NCBI RefSeq assembly: GCF_003999195.1
Contig: NZ_RJVR01000216.1
Location: 1-64,000 of the forward strand
Direction: 5' to 3'
DNA: 64,000 nt
Origin: Streptomyces soli
GTDB lineage: Bacteria > Actinomycetota > Actinomycetes > Streptomycetales > Streptomycetaceae
This document shows, in pieces, positions 46,250 to 54,207 of the stretch. Position 1 is the first letter of the stretch. Each line of letters begins with the position of its first letter. A program made the translations under genes and the position numbers. The notes below the pieces were generated by a model. The model worked only from the letters and a program-made list of their open reading frames with translations. It did no database searches and was not told where the DNA came from.

Positions 46250-46429
46250 ATGGTCCTCATCAGCTTGACCGAGTGGATCGCGGCTTATGCAGCTGACCAA
46301 CTAGTGACCATGAAGTACGGCGCGGTCGGCGCCCTGGCCCTGGGCCTGGTCGCTGTGGGCCGAAAGACCCGCAACGCCACTTGCCACTGCGCCGGGCTCG
46401 TCGCCTTGGCTTTGCTGCTCGCCCAGTAG
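46250..46429 (+). CDS. Small two-helix membrane protein (family member 1)
   Basis: The 59 residues begin MVLISLTEWIAAYAADQLVT, then MKYGAVGALALGLVAVGRKT and RNATCHCAGLVALALLLAQ. A strong AAAGGAGG ribosome site lies 7 bases before ATG. Two hydrophobic segments flank a basic loop (GRKTRN). It aligns with the proteins at 48946 and 49212: YGA..GA...G...VG.K.RN.T..C.GLV...LLLA. Its last 129 bp overlap, antisense, the 3' end of the kinase gene at 46301. No known function. Confidence 0.75.
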   Translation: MVLISLTEWIAAYAADQLVTMKYGAVGALALGLVAVGRKTRNATCHCAGLVALALLLAQ

Positions 46430-47602
46430 CCGTTCCTGTAGCCGCTGCCAGCCGACGGACAGGCCACGCTTAGGCCGCCCCTGCAGCTGGCTGCGGTGCC
46501 AGGCGGTGAGTGCCTCCCGGGTCGTCTCCTCGTCCGCAATGGAGCGCAGACGAAGAGGGTTCGCGGCCTTCAGCAGCGCATCACGCACGACCCTGACTGC
46601 CGACTCCATGCCGTCCGGACCGTCGGCGTTCAGTAGATCGCGCGCCGCACGCATGACGTCGGGGTAGACGGACTGGGCATGTTCGAAGGCCAGGTAATGG
46701 GGCAGGTCGGTCTCGAGTCCGGCAGCCGATTCGACAGGGACGGCATTGCGCCACGCCTCGATTACCTGGTCCCTTTGGTCGTCGGGGTATTGCATCCGGA
46801 CCAAATGGGTGGCCAAGTCGTGCATGGGATCGCCAAAGGACGCCAATTCCCAGTCGAGAAAATACAGGGGCCGATCCGGATCGTCCGTGACGATAAGGTT
46901 GTCACGGTGCAAATCGGTGTGCAGTAGGCCGAAGGGGCGGCGCTGCATGGATGGGATGACCTTGGCGAAATCCCGCATGGCGGACGGACCGACGCCCAGC
47001 GCTTCGAAGAGGTCTCCGAACCGGTTCCAGTTCGGTCGGCGGATCCGCGTCTCCGTCATACGGGCGAGCCGACGCAGATAGCCAGTGCTGTCACCGTTGC
47101 GCGGCCAGCTCGGGGGCAGCAGGGGCACATCGTTGCGGTTCAGACGAGTCATGACGCCGAAGAGTCCTGCCAAGGCGTCGATGTAGTAGGCGTCCACAGC
47201 CTTGCCAGCCGGGCAGCGCTCCGATAGGGCGGTGCCCTCCACCCAGAGATGGACGGAGGGCTTACGACGGGGGTCCAGCGGCGACGGGAGGTTCGGGATC
47301 TTACCCCGGAGCTTCAGCAGGATCCGCGACTCGCTCTTCCAGGTACGGGGGACTACCGCCAGCGCGTCCGGCCGTGGCACGCGGACTTTGACAAGGCTCT
47401 GGGCCTGTTGTCCGAGTTGCTGCGCGAGGTGGGGAAGCAGCGGCATGAGAAAGTTGTGGTTGTGGTGGCCACCGGCGAGCTCGCCGTATTTCATGGCGTG
47501 GCTGACGAACCGGTCGTAGGCGTCCCCGCTGACCTTGCCGGCTTCGGCAACACAGCTTGGAGGCTGTGGCGACCGGTGGTCGAGAGGGACGGCAGTACCC
47601 AC
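46301..47602 (-). CDS. Aminoglycoside-phosphotransferase-fold kinase (copy 2)
   Basis: This 433-residue kinase has catalytic loop LLHTDLHRDNLIVTDDPDRP and metal motif FLDWELASFGDPMHDLATHL. The N-terminus includes HAMKYGELAGGHHNHNFLMP, and the C-lobe matches the first kinase. The last 43 residues (from about LLGEQQSQGDEP) are Gln/Gly/Ala-rich and come from sequence antisense to the small membrane protein gene. They look like an accidental extension after loss of an earlier stop. It follows the regulator at 47776 on the same strand. Substrate unknown. Confidence 0.82.
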   Translation of the reverse strand: MGTAVPLDHRSPQPPSCVAEAGKVSGDAYDRFVSHAMKYGELAGGHHNHNFLMPLLPHLAQQLGQQAQSLVKVRVPRPDALAVVPRTWKSESRILLKLRGKIPNLPSPLDPRRKPSVHLWVEGTALSERCPAGKAVDAYYIDALAGLFGVMTRLNRNDVPLLPPSWPRNGDSTGYLRRLARMTETRIRRPNWNRFGDLFEALGVGPSAMRDFAKVIPSMQRRPFGLLHTDLHRDNLIVTDDPDRPLYFLDWELASFGDPMHDLATHLVRMQYPDDQRDQVIEAWRNAVPVESAAGLETDLPHYLAFEHAQSVYPDVMRAARDLLNADGPDGMESAVRVVRDALLKAANPLRLRSIADEETTREALTAWHRSQLQGRPKRGLSVGWQRLQERLLGEQQSQGDEPGAVASGVAGLSAHSDQAQGQGADRAVLHGH

Positions 47603-47775
47603 AAGGCTGCTCCTGGCTTGTCACGGCGTCACTGGGCGCAGGCCCAGCAGACAGGCAGCCCCCTCAATCCACACGGGTTCGGTCGCCGTTCTGGATTGGG
47701 GCGCCAGCCTAGTGGGTAAACTACCGTCTGCAACCGAGTCTCGCTATGCGAGCATGCAGGGTTAACGCAGATGAT

Positions 47776-48675
47776 TCACTCAAAGAGCGGCTGCTCTTCG
47801 TCCTGCGCAATGGTTTCCCACAGGGATTGAAACCACCTCTCGGACTCCTCGAGGAATTCACCCTCCAGGTTGAACAACTTCGCGTCGACTCCATGCACGT
47901 CGTAGATCTGGATCGTGTCGCCGCCCCCGACGCCCAGCTCCCGCTCCATGAAGCGGTAGTAGCCGAAGACGCCCCGGCTGCCGTTGAGCACGTAGAGCTT
48001 GTGGACGGGGGTGATCCGGACCGACCGGACCACGAGCTCGACGCTGGCGACGTAGTTACGCTCACGTAGATCCTTGAGTGAGTTGACTAGGCCGTACGTG
48101 TGCATGTTGGTCAACCGGCGCAGGCGGTCGAGGGGACGCTCGTCCTTGGGCTCGTCGACGCGCTGGGGGACGGCGAGGGATGTGGCCGGACTGGGGAGGA
48201 CCAAGCGGACGCGGATGCTCCGGGGGGCCGGCTGGCCGGACATGATGCGCTGCATTTGCATGAGCAACGCACCGTTGAGCGATTCGGCTGTCAGACAGAA
48301 GGCGTCGATGGTGACCACGTCGGACTCGAACGCCTCCTCGATCGCTGCGACGAAGTCGACGGTCTCGCCGGAACGGGCAGTGGCGGAATCTTGCCGGTGC
48401 GAGACACCGTTGGCCGAAGAAGTGACCGCGGAGCCGGGGTTCCCGGCGACGAAAACGCCGCGGCCCTGCTCGGAGTTGACGTAGCCGGCCTTCTGGAGGT
48501 CCTTGAGGGCGCGCTGGATGGTGGCGCGGGAGACCCTGAAGCGTTCGACCAGCTCGAAGTGGGTGGGGAGTTGAGATCCGGCGGGGAGGTCGCCGCTGTC
48601 GATCTCGGCACGCAGAGATTCAGCGACACGCTTGTACGTGTGCTTGGCCTCGCTCGCTGGACGATCGCCGGTCAT
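47776..48675 (-). CDS. GntR-type regulator (copy 3)
   Basis: This 299-residue protein has winged helix TYKRVAESLRAEIDSGDLPA, ELVERFRVSRATIQRALKDL, AGYVNSEQGRGVFVAGN, and the same unusual C-domain (VTIDAFCLTAESLNGALLMQ, ATSLAVPQRVDEPKDERPLD, VHKLYVLNGSRGVFGYYRFM, WFQSLWETIAQDEEQPLFE). The linker between the domains is longer and Ser/Thr-rich. ATG 48675 is preceded by CGTACAACTTCTGGTCA, similar to the word before copy 2. It is divergent from two small membrane protein genes and upstream of kinase copy 2. Confidence 0.86.
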   Translation of the reverse strand: MTGDRPASEAKHTYKRVAESLRAEIDSGDLPAGSQLPTHFELVERFRVSRATIQRALKDLQKAGYVNSEQGRGVFVAGNPGSAVTSSANGVSHRQDSATARSGETVDFVAAIEEAFESDVVTIDAFCLTAESLNGALLMQMQRIMSGQPAPRSIRVRLVLPSPATSLAVPQRVDEPKDERPLDRLRRLTNMHTYGLVNSLKDLRERNYVASVELVVRSVRITPVHKLYVLNGSRGVFGYYRFMERELGVGGGDTIQIYDVHGVDAKLFNLEGEFLEESERWFQSLWETIAQDEEQPLFE

Positions 48676-48780
48676 GCTGCCCAGCGTACAACTTCTGGTC
48701 ATGCGAAGCGTGTTGGTTGCTACAAGTTTATGGATCGACAGTCAACGGGGACAACAACTACAGAGCTAATCAGTCAACTA

Positions 48781-48804
48781 GCTCAACTTCATGCGGAGTT
48801 GAGC
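48781..48804. promoter_or_regulatory. Inverted repeat in the regulator/small-protein gap
   Basis: GCTCAACT, eight bases, then AGTTGAGC forms a perfect 8 bp dyad between the divergent regulator copy 3 and the small membrane protein at 48946. It is a candidate operator or early hairpin. Confidence 0.45.
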
Positions 48805-48945
48805 ATGTTGATGCAACGGGGTTCGCGGTCCCGGCCGGCCCGATGACGTGCCGGTAGGGGCAGCGCTTACGGCTAGGCGCGCCGATTGTCACATCTGTCC
48901 GCATCGTTCAACGATGCCGAACGCGCCACAAGGAAGGGGCCCGAG

Positions 48946-49113
48946 ATGCCCGCTCTCGCTCTGTGTGCCTTCGCCTTCGAACAGCTTGTGCAGTACCGCT
49001 ACGGCGCCGCTGGTGCGGTCGCCTTCGGGATGTTCACGGTGGGCCATAAGGCCCGGAACACCACGTTCACCTGTGTGGGGCTTGTGGTGATCGCTCTGCT
49101 GCTCGCCCACTAG
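48946..49113 (+). CDS. Small two-helix membrane protein (family member 2)
   Basis: The 55 residues read MPALALCAFAFEQLVQYRYG, AAGAVAFGMFTVGHKARNTT and FTCVGLVVIALLLAH. The AAGGAAGG ribosome site precedes ATG by about 9 bases. It is strongly similar to the protein at 46250 across the YGA..GA/VG.K.RN.T..C.GLV core. Two membrane helices with a short basic loop are predicted by eye. It is divergent from regulator copy 3. Unknown function. Confidence 0.75.
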   Translation: MPALALCAFAFEQLVQYRYGAAGAVAFGMFTVGHKARNTTFTCVGLVVIALLLAH

Positions 49114-49211
49114 ATCAACTGGATCACTGGCTTTCACGCTCCTCCCAGCCGGCCCGACGACGTTCCGGCGACGGGATCCCTCGCCGTCAGCCGCCTGGAA
49201 GGGGTGGGCTC

Positions 49212-49391
49212 ATGCTGTGGAACCAAGTCGTGCTGGCGCTGCTGGGCCAGTTACTGGAACGGGCATACGGGCCGTTGATGGCGGTCGGGTTGTTCGTGGT
49301 GGCGGTGGGGTGGAAGTCCCGGTCGCTGAAGATCTTCTGTGTGGGCGGCGTACTGGTGTTGATCGCGATTCGTTCTGTCTGGTGGGTCTGA
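49212..49391 (+). CDS. Small two-helix membrane protein (family member 3)
   Basis: The 59 residues read MLWNQVVLALLGQLLERAYG, PLMAVGLFVVAVGWKSRSLK and IFCVGGVLVLIAIRSVWWV. It is a more distant relative of the two small proteins before it, keeping YG, VG.K.R and C.G. A GGAAGGGG ribosome site precedes ATG. It lies 98 bp after member 2, so the two are probably one transcript. The stop is 3 bases from the convergent acetyltransferase stop. Confidence 0.65.
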   Translation: MLWNQVVLALLGQLLERAYGPLMAVGLFVVAVGWKSRSLKIFCVGGVLVLIAIRSVWWV

Positions 49392-49393
49392 CC

Positions 49394-50635
49394 TCAGAAG
49401 ATGTCCGGGCACCACGGGCGCCGCGGGGTGCGGAAGAGGGTGTCCGCGAGGGCGGCCGAGCCGGGGCGGTGTTCGGTGAGGTGGCCGAGGGCGGAGAGGC
49501 GGACGGCGGAGGCGTCGCCGAGGTAGAGGGCGCCCAGGGAGGAGACGGGGAGGGTGAGGTCGTGGGAGGCGGTGGTGGGGGCGCAACTGGCGGTGGAGTC
49601 GGGGGCGACGTCGAGGCGGAAGCGGCCGGAGGCGAAGCCACCGGGGTCCACCACGTCGAGGACCAGGGTGCCGGGGGCGGCGTAGGTGCGGGCGGCAAGG
49701 GCGCGGGGGGCGTCGAGAACGCGGAGCCACATGAAGTCGGAGGAGTGGTCGACACGGGCGGAGCGGGGGTCGCCGAGGAGGTCGGGGAGGAGGTCGTCGG
49801 GGGGCCGGTTGCCGGTGCGGAGCTTGGTGAGCCAGTCGACGGAGAGGAGGTAGCGCCATAGGGCGCGTTCGGCGTCGGGGGTGGTGGCGATGAGGTGGCT
49901 GACGGTCAGGGGGCAGTCGGGGTACATGCCGTGCCACTTCTCCTCGACCTTGTACGTGGCGAGGCCGTCGACGCGGTCGGAGGCGGTGTCCCGGTAGACG
50001 ACGAAGAGCGGTTCCGTCCAGTCGGCGGAGGGGATGCGGACGGCGCCGGTCGAGAGCTCCCACCAGCGGTCGGTGCGGTTGATGGCGCCGGGGGTGAGGC
50101 GGCGGAAGCGTTCGTGGAGTTCGGGGCCGAGCTTGAGGACCTCGGCGGGGTCGGCGAAGTCGATGCGGCCGCCGTCGGGGAGGGCGAAGGGGCCGAGCTG
50201 GGTGCGGGGGACGTCGACTTCCCACTCGGTGATGGTGGTGGCGGGACCGAAGCCGAAGCGGCCGTAGATGGGGTGCTCGGCGGCGATAAGGATGGCGAGG
50301 GCGTCGCCGCGTTCGCAGGAGGCGGTGAGCTCGTTGGCCATCATGCGGCTGGCGAGGCCGCGGCGGCGGTGGCTGGCGTTCACGGAGACGTTGGTGATGG
50401 CGCTCGCGTCGAGCAGCGCACCGCCGGGGACGGTGAGTTCGCGGGGCATGCTGCGGAAGGTGGCCACGCAGCGGCCGTCGTCGTACGCGCCCTGGGTCCG
50501 GTCAAGATCCATGCCGTCCCGGCGGACCTCGACCTCCTCGTCCGACACGGTGGGGGCGTGCAGGAAGCCCCGGTTGAGGGCACGCAGCCATTGCGGCAGG
50601 TCGGAGGCGGTGAGGGTGCGGACGTCAAGGCTCAT
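49394..50635 (-). CDS. Eis-like GNAT acetyltransferase
   Basis: This 413-residue protein of the Eis/enhanced-intracellular-survival type has two GNAT-like domains plus a sterol-carrier-like C-domain. Acetyl-CoA motif: VSVNASHRRRGLASRMMANE, then AEHPIYGRFGFGPATTITEW. The C-terminal carboxylate usual in Eis proteins is represented by CPDIF. Relatives acetylate lysines or aminoglycosides at several positions. ATG 50635 starts MSLDVRTLTASDLPQWL. Substrate unknown. Confidence 0.87.
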   Translation of the reverse strand: MSLDVRTLTASDLPQWLRALNRGFLHAPTVSDEEVEVRRDGMDLDRTQGAYDDGRCVATFRSMPRELTVPGGALLDASAITNVSVNASHRRRGLASRMMANELTASCERGDALAILIAAEHPIYGRFGFGPATTITEWEVDVPRTQLGPFALPDGGRIDFADPAEVLKLGPELHERFRRLTPGAINRTDRWWELSTGAVRIPSADWTEPLFVVYRDTASDRVDGLATYKVEEKWHGMYPDCPLTVSHLIATTPDAERALWRYLLSVDWLTKLRTGNRPPDDLLPDLLGDPRSARVDHSSDFMWLRVLDAPRALAARTYAAPGTLVLDVVDPGGFASGRFRLDVAPDSTASCAPTTASHDLTLPVSSLGALYLGDASAVRLSALGHLTEHRPGSAALADTLFRTPRRPWCPDIF

Positions 50636-50903
50636 GTCCAGCACGCTATTCGGGCGGATGCGCGCTCGCACATGGTTTTGGAGCGTCCCGTCAGAACGCG
50701 GCCACCTCGCCGACCCAGCAGGACCAGCGAGCCGCGGTGCCGGCCCTCCACGAAGCCCGAGCGGACGACCTCGGCGAGGACGGGGTGGGCTGACGGCTGA
50801 CGGCTCATGCGCACCGACGGTCGACGGTCGGCGAGTGAGCCGAGGTGGAGCGGCCGCTGTCGAAACGGGGGCACTCCTCCAGGCGAACTCGCCTCAAAAA
50901 AGA

Positions 50904-51512
50904 TCAGTCCCCGGTGAGCAGGTCGTCGACCCGCGCTTCGCCCTCCCGGTAGCGCCGGGCGATCTCCCTGCTGCATCCGTCAACCGTACGCTGCAGAGTC
51001 TGGCGGCGCCGGGAGACCTGCTGTTCGTGGCGGACCAAGCGGCCCATGGCGTCGTGGAGTTCGTCGTCGGTGCGGGCGGTGAGGTCGGACAGCTCGACCT
51101 CGGAGAGCATCTGCTCGGCGAGGCGGCGGTTACGTTCGCTGACCGGGGTGCCGAGGGTGACGTGGCGGGCGGAGGAGCGGTGGCGGGACGGGCTGTCGGT
51201 GAGGATTTCCGGGAGGCGGTCGAGGACGTCGGGGCTGGCGATGCCGTCGGGTGAGTCGGGTGCCGTACGACGGCCGGTCTCGGCCCGCAGGATGTCGATG
51301 CGGCCCTGGAGCAGCCGGCGCAGGTAGGAGAGGTCGGCCTCTTCCTGCTGGGCGTCGCGGCGCAGGATGCGCAGCCCGTCCAGGGTGAGGGCGGACAGCT
51401 CCGGACCGGGCCCGGGGTCCGGGAGCGGGCCGTAGGGGCGGGGGCCCGGTGCCTTGAGCATGCGCTGGCTGCCTGTCTGATTCGTACTACCCGTACTACC
51501 GCTGGTGGTCAT
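50904..51512 (-). CDS. rsiG: RsiG, c-di-GMP-responsive anti-sigma factor of WhiG
   Basis: The 202-residue protein has two copies of the c-di-GMP-binding motif E(x3)S(x2)R(x3)Q(x3)[17 protein letters not shown] near residue 57 and [16 protein letters not shown] near residue 164. Both helices of the antiparallel coiled coil are present. RsiG with c-di-GMP holds sigma-WhiG inactive and so blocks sporulation. ATG 51512 starts a low-complexity N-terminus ([16 protein letters not shown]). It is divergent from dtd. Confidence 0.9.
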   Translation of the reverse strand: MTTSGSTGSTNQTGSQRMLKAPGPRPYGPLPDPGPGPELSALTLDGLRILRRDAQQEEADLSYLRRLLQGRIDILRAETGRRTAPDSPDGIASPDVLDRLPEILTDSPSRHRSSARHVTLGTPVSERNRRLAEQMLSEVELSDLTARTDDELHDAMGRLVRHEQQVSRRRQTLQRTVDGCSREIARRYREGEARVDDLLTGD

Positions 51513-51674
51513 GCCTTTCGTCCCCTCGTCCGGCAGGATTCGATCGTGCCACTGTGCGAGGGTGCCGCGCAGCGACACTGCACCCGAACGGCCCCTGCGT
51601 ACTGGTGCACGCACCACCAGCCGGGCGTACGGCCCCGGCGCCGCGCGCCCCCTCGGGGCAGGGAGAATGGGGCC

Positions 51675-52100
51675 ATGCGTGCGGTGGCCCAGCGGGTGAG
51701 TGAAGCGAGTGTGGTGGTCGACGGCGAGACGGTCGGGGAGATCGTCGGGCCGGGCCTGTGCGTGCTGGTGGGGGTGACGCACGGGGACACGGCGGAGAAG
51801 GCGGCGCTGCTGGCGCGCAAGCTGTGGAGCCTGCGGATTCTGCCCGGCGAGAAGTCCTGCTCGGACGTGGGCGGGCCGCTGCTCGTGATCAGCCAGTTCA
51901 CGCTTTACGGTGACGCCCGTAAGGGGCGGCGCCCCACCTGGAACGCGGCCGCGCCGGGGGATGTCGCGGAGCCGCTGGTCGATGAGGTGGTCGCGCAGCT
52001 GCGGGCGCTGGGCGCGCACGTGGAGACGGGCCGGTTCGGGGCGGACATGAAGGTGTCCTTGACGAACGACGGCCCGTTCACGTTGCTGGTGGAGATCTGA
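51675..52100 (+). CDS. dtd: D-aminoacyl-tRNA deacylase
   Basis: This 141-residue protein removes D-amino acids (and glycine from tRNA-Ala) to proofread charging. Family motifs are intact: [20 protein letters not shown], the SQF motif [20 protein letters not shown] and the GP motif [17 protein letters not shown] 51675 is supported by length. It is convergent with ygfZ. Confidence 0.94.
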   Translation: MRAVAQRVSEASVVVDGETVGEIVGPGLCVLVGVTHGDTAEKAALLARKLWSLRILPGEKSCSDVGGPLLVISQFTLYGDARKGRRPTWNAAAPGDVAEPLVDEVVAQLRALGAHVETGRFGADMKVSLTNDGPFTLLVEI

Positions 52101-52124
52101 CCGGCGCAGCGGCCGCTTAGCCGC

Positions 52125-53090
52125 TTACGGCTCGACGATCACTTCCTGGGCCGCCGGCGTGCCCTCGGCGGAGAGCATGGCGTCGGTGGGGGTGTTGCGC
52201 TTCACCACGGCCAGGGCGATCGGCCCGAGCTCCCAGTGGCGCGCGGAGGATGTGATGGCGCCGATGGGGCGCCCGTCGGGGCCGTCTTCGGCGAGGCGGA
52301 GGACGGTGCCGGGGCCGGGGAGCTTGACCTCGCTGCCGTCGAGGTGGAGGAAGACGAGGCGGCGCGGGGGACGGCCGAGGTTGTGGACGCGGGCCACCGT
52401 CTCCTGGCCGCGGTAGCAGCCCTTTTCGAGGTGGACGGCGGTGGTGAGCCAGCCGAGCTCGTGCGGGATGGTGCGGTGGTCGGTCTCGAGGCCGAGGCGG
52501 GGGCGGTGGGCCTCGATGCGCAGGGCTTCCAGCGCCAGGATGCCGATGGGGTTGCCGACGGTCTTCGCGTACGTCTCGAGCTCGTCGCGCGGGACGAAGA
52601 CCTCGCGGCCGTACGCGGTCTCGCGCACGGTCCAGCCCTCCGGCACGGGCGAGATACTGCCCGCCGGGAGGTGGACGACGGCGTACCGGTCCGTCGCGTC
52701 GGCGATCTCCACCTGGTAGAAGAACTTCATGCTCTCCAGGTAGGCGATGAGGGCGTCCTGGGTGCCGGGCTCGACGTGGATCCAGGTCGTCGCGCCGTCG
52801 TCGACGAGGTACAGCGCGTGCTCGAGGTGGCCGTGGGCGGAGAGGACCAGGGCCTCGGTGGCCTGCCCGGGCGGCAGCTCGCTGACGTGTTGGGTGAGCA
52901 GGAGGTGGAGCCAGGGGAGGCGGTCCTGACCGGAGACGGTGACGACGCCGCGGTGGGAGAGGTCGACGAAGCCGGTGCCGTCCGCGAGAGCGCGCTGCTC
53001 ACGGAAGAGGTCTCCGTAGTGAGCGGCAACGCTTTCGTCAGGGCCTTCTGCGGGGACGGCGCCGGGAAGCGACAGCAAAGGGCTCTTCAT
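52125..53090 (-). CDS. ygfZ: YgfZ/GcvT-like folate-binding protein
   Basis: This 321-residue COG0354 protein supports repair or assembly of certain iron-sulfur enzymes, using folate. The signature Cys motif is seen as HLEKGCYRGQETVARVHNLG (KGCYxGQE). ATG overlaps the stop of the upstream Fur-family gene (ATGA), so the two are co-translated, and the gene converges on dtd. Confidence 0.92.
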   Translation of the reverse strand: MKSPLLSLPGAVPAEGPDESVAAHYGDLFREQRALADGTGFVDLSHRGVVTVSGQDRLPWLHLLLTQHVSELPPGQATEALVLSAHGHLEHALYLVDDGATTWIHVEPGTQDALIAYLESMKFFYQVEIADATDRYAVVHLPAGSISPVPEGWTVRETAYGREVFVPRDELETYAKTVGNPIGILALEALRIEAHRPRLGLETDHRTIPHELGWLTTAVHLEKGCYRGQETVARVHNLGRPPRRLVFLHLDGSEVKLPGPGTVLRLAEDGPDGRPIGAITSSARHWELGPIALAVVKRNTPTDAMLSAEGTPAAQEVIVEP

Positions 53091-53545
53091 GAGTCAAGAC
53101 TACGGCTCGGTGTTGGATCCTTGGCCTTTGGTGAACAGTCGGCGCATCGTCCGAAGATCGCGAAGTGCTTCATGTCGGTCTCGAAGCCGTACGCGACCTT
53201 GAGCCGGTCGGTGAGCGCGCTCGCCACGGACACGTCGGCCTCGATGACGGTGCCGCAGTCCCGGCACACCAGGTGCATGTGGTGGTGCCGGTCCGCGAGG
53301 TGGTAGGTGGGCGCGCCGTGCCCGAGGTGGGCATGGCTGACCAGGCCGAGCTCCTCGAGCAGCTCCAGGGTCCGGTAGACGGTGGAGATGTTGACACCGG
53401 AGGCGGTCTTGCGGACCTCGGTGAGGATCTCGTCCGGCGAGGCGTGCTCCAGGGCGTCGACGGCCTCCAGGACAAACTGGCGCTGCGGGGTGAGCCGGTA
53501 CCCGCGCTGCCTGAGGTCGCTCTTCCAGTCCGTGGTCACCACCAC
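53087..53545 (-). CDS. nur: Fur-family regulator, probable Nur (nickel)
   Basis: This 152-residue Fur-family repressor has winged helix YRLTPQRQFVLEAVDALEHA and STVYRTLELLEELGLVSHAH. Metal sites are at YHLADRHHHMHLVCRDC (His cluster plus Cys pair) and FGRCADCSPK. The sequence closely fits what I recall of Streptomyces Nur, which represses nickel uptake and the Fe-SOD gene with nickel; Zur or FurA remain possible. Translation may begin at any of three consecutive GTG codons (53545, 53542, 53539). It is coupled to ygfZ. Confidence 0.8.
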   Translation of the reverse strand: MVVTTDWKSDLRQRGYRLTPQRQFVLEAVDALEHASPDEILTEVRKTASGVNISTVYRTLELLEELGLVSHAHLGHGAPTYHLADRHHHMHLVCRDCGTVIEADVSVASALTDRLKVAYGFETDMKHFAIFGRCADCSPKAKDPTPSRSLDS

Positions 53546-53565
53546 TCCAGTGTATTCAGTTGTCC

Positions 53566-54207
53566 TCAGACGTACTCCGAGGCGGCATCGAGCAACCAGT
53601 CCGCGAGATAACCCGCGAAGGAGGAGCGGACCAGGACGCAGAAGCCCCTCTCCCGGCCGATGAGCACGACCTGCGCACGGGCCAGCGTCGTCTGGGCGCA
53701 GCGGCCCGGGCCGAACGCGCGGGGGTGCAGGTCGAGGGAGCAGCCATGGGCGAGCAGGTCACGGGCGCGGGGGCCGGCGACCAGCACCGTCGTGCGCTGG
53801 GCGGAGACATCGGTGACCGCTGCCGGCTCCTCGCCCACCGCCGTACGGATCCGGGCCTCGAGGTCCGCCTGCGTGCTGGGCGGCCCGACGACGAGCCATT
53901 CGTCGGGACCGAGCGACAGGGCGGTCAGCTCCCCGGCCTGTACGGCGGTGTCGGGTTCGGGGGGCAACTGGAGGCCGAGGGCGAGCCCGACGGCCTCGGC
54001 GGCCGGCCCCTTGGGGTCGAGCCGGACGTTGATCTGGGCGAGGAAGGGGACCTCGGCCAGCCGCAGGGCGCCGCCGGAGGTGCGGGTGGCGGCGGCGAAG
54101 CGGGCGGCGGCGCCGGACAGGGGGCTCTGGGGGCGGTGGGTCGTGGTTGTGCTGCCAACCATTGCGGTTTCAGGCATTGCGGTTTCAGCCATCGCGGTCT
54201 CAGCCAT
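53566..54207 (-). CDS. soxG: Sarcosine oxidase subunit gamma
   Basis: This gamma subunit of heterotetrameric sarcosine oxidase is up to 213 residues, with conserved FLAQINVRLDPKGPAAEAVG, LGPDEWLVVGP, TDVSAQRTTVLVAGPRARDL and LAHGCSLDLHPRAFGPGRCA. It is structural and helps bind tetrahydrofolate-side domains. The N-terminus is a run of five-codon repeats, MAETA MAETA MPETA M, giving four in-frame ATG codons at 15-base spacing. The start overlaps the end of soxA. Confidence 0.9.
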   Translation of the reverse strand: MAETAMAETAMPETAMVGSTTTTHRPQSPLSGAAARFAAATRTSGGALRLAEVPFLAQINVRLDPKGPAAEAVGLALGLQLPPEPDTAVQAGELTALSLGPDEWLVVGPPSTQADLEARIRTAVGEEPAAVTDVSAQRTTVLVAGPRARDLLAHGCSLDLHPRAFGPGRCAQTTLARAQVVLIGRERGFCVLVRSSFAGYLADWLLDAASEYV

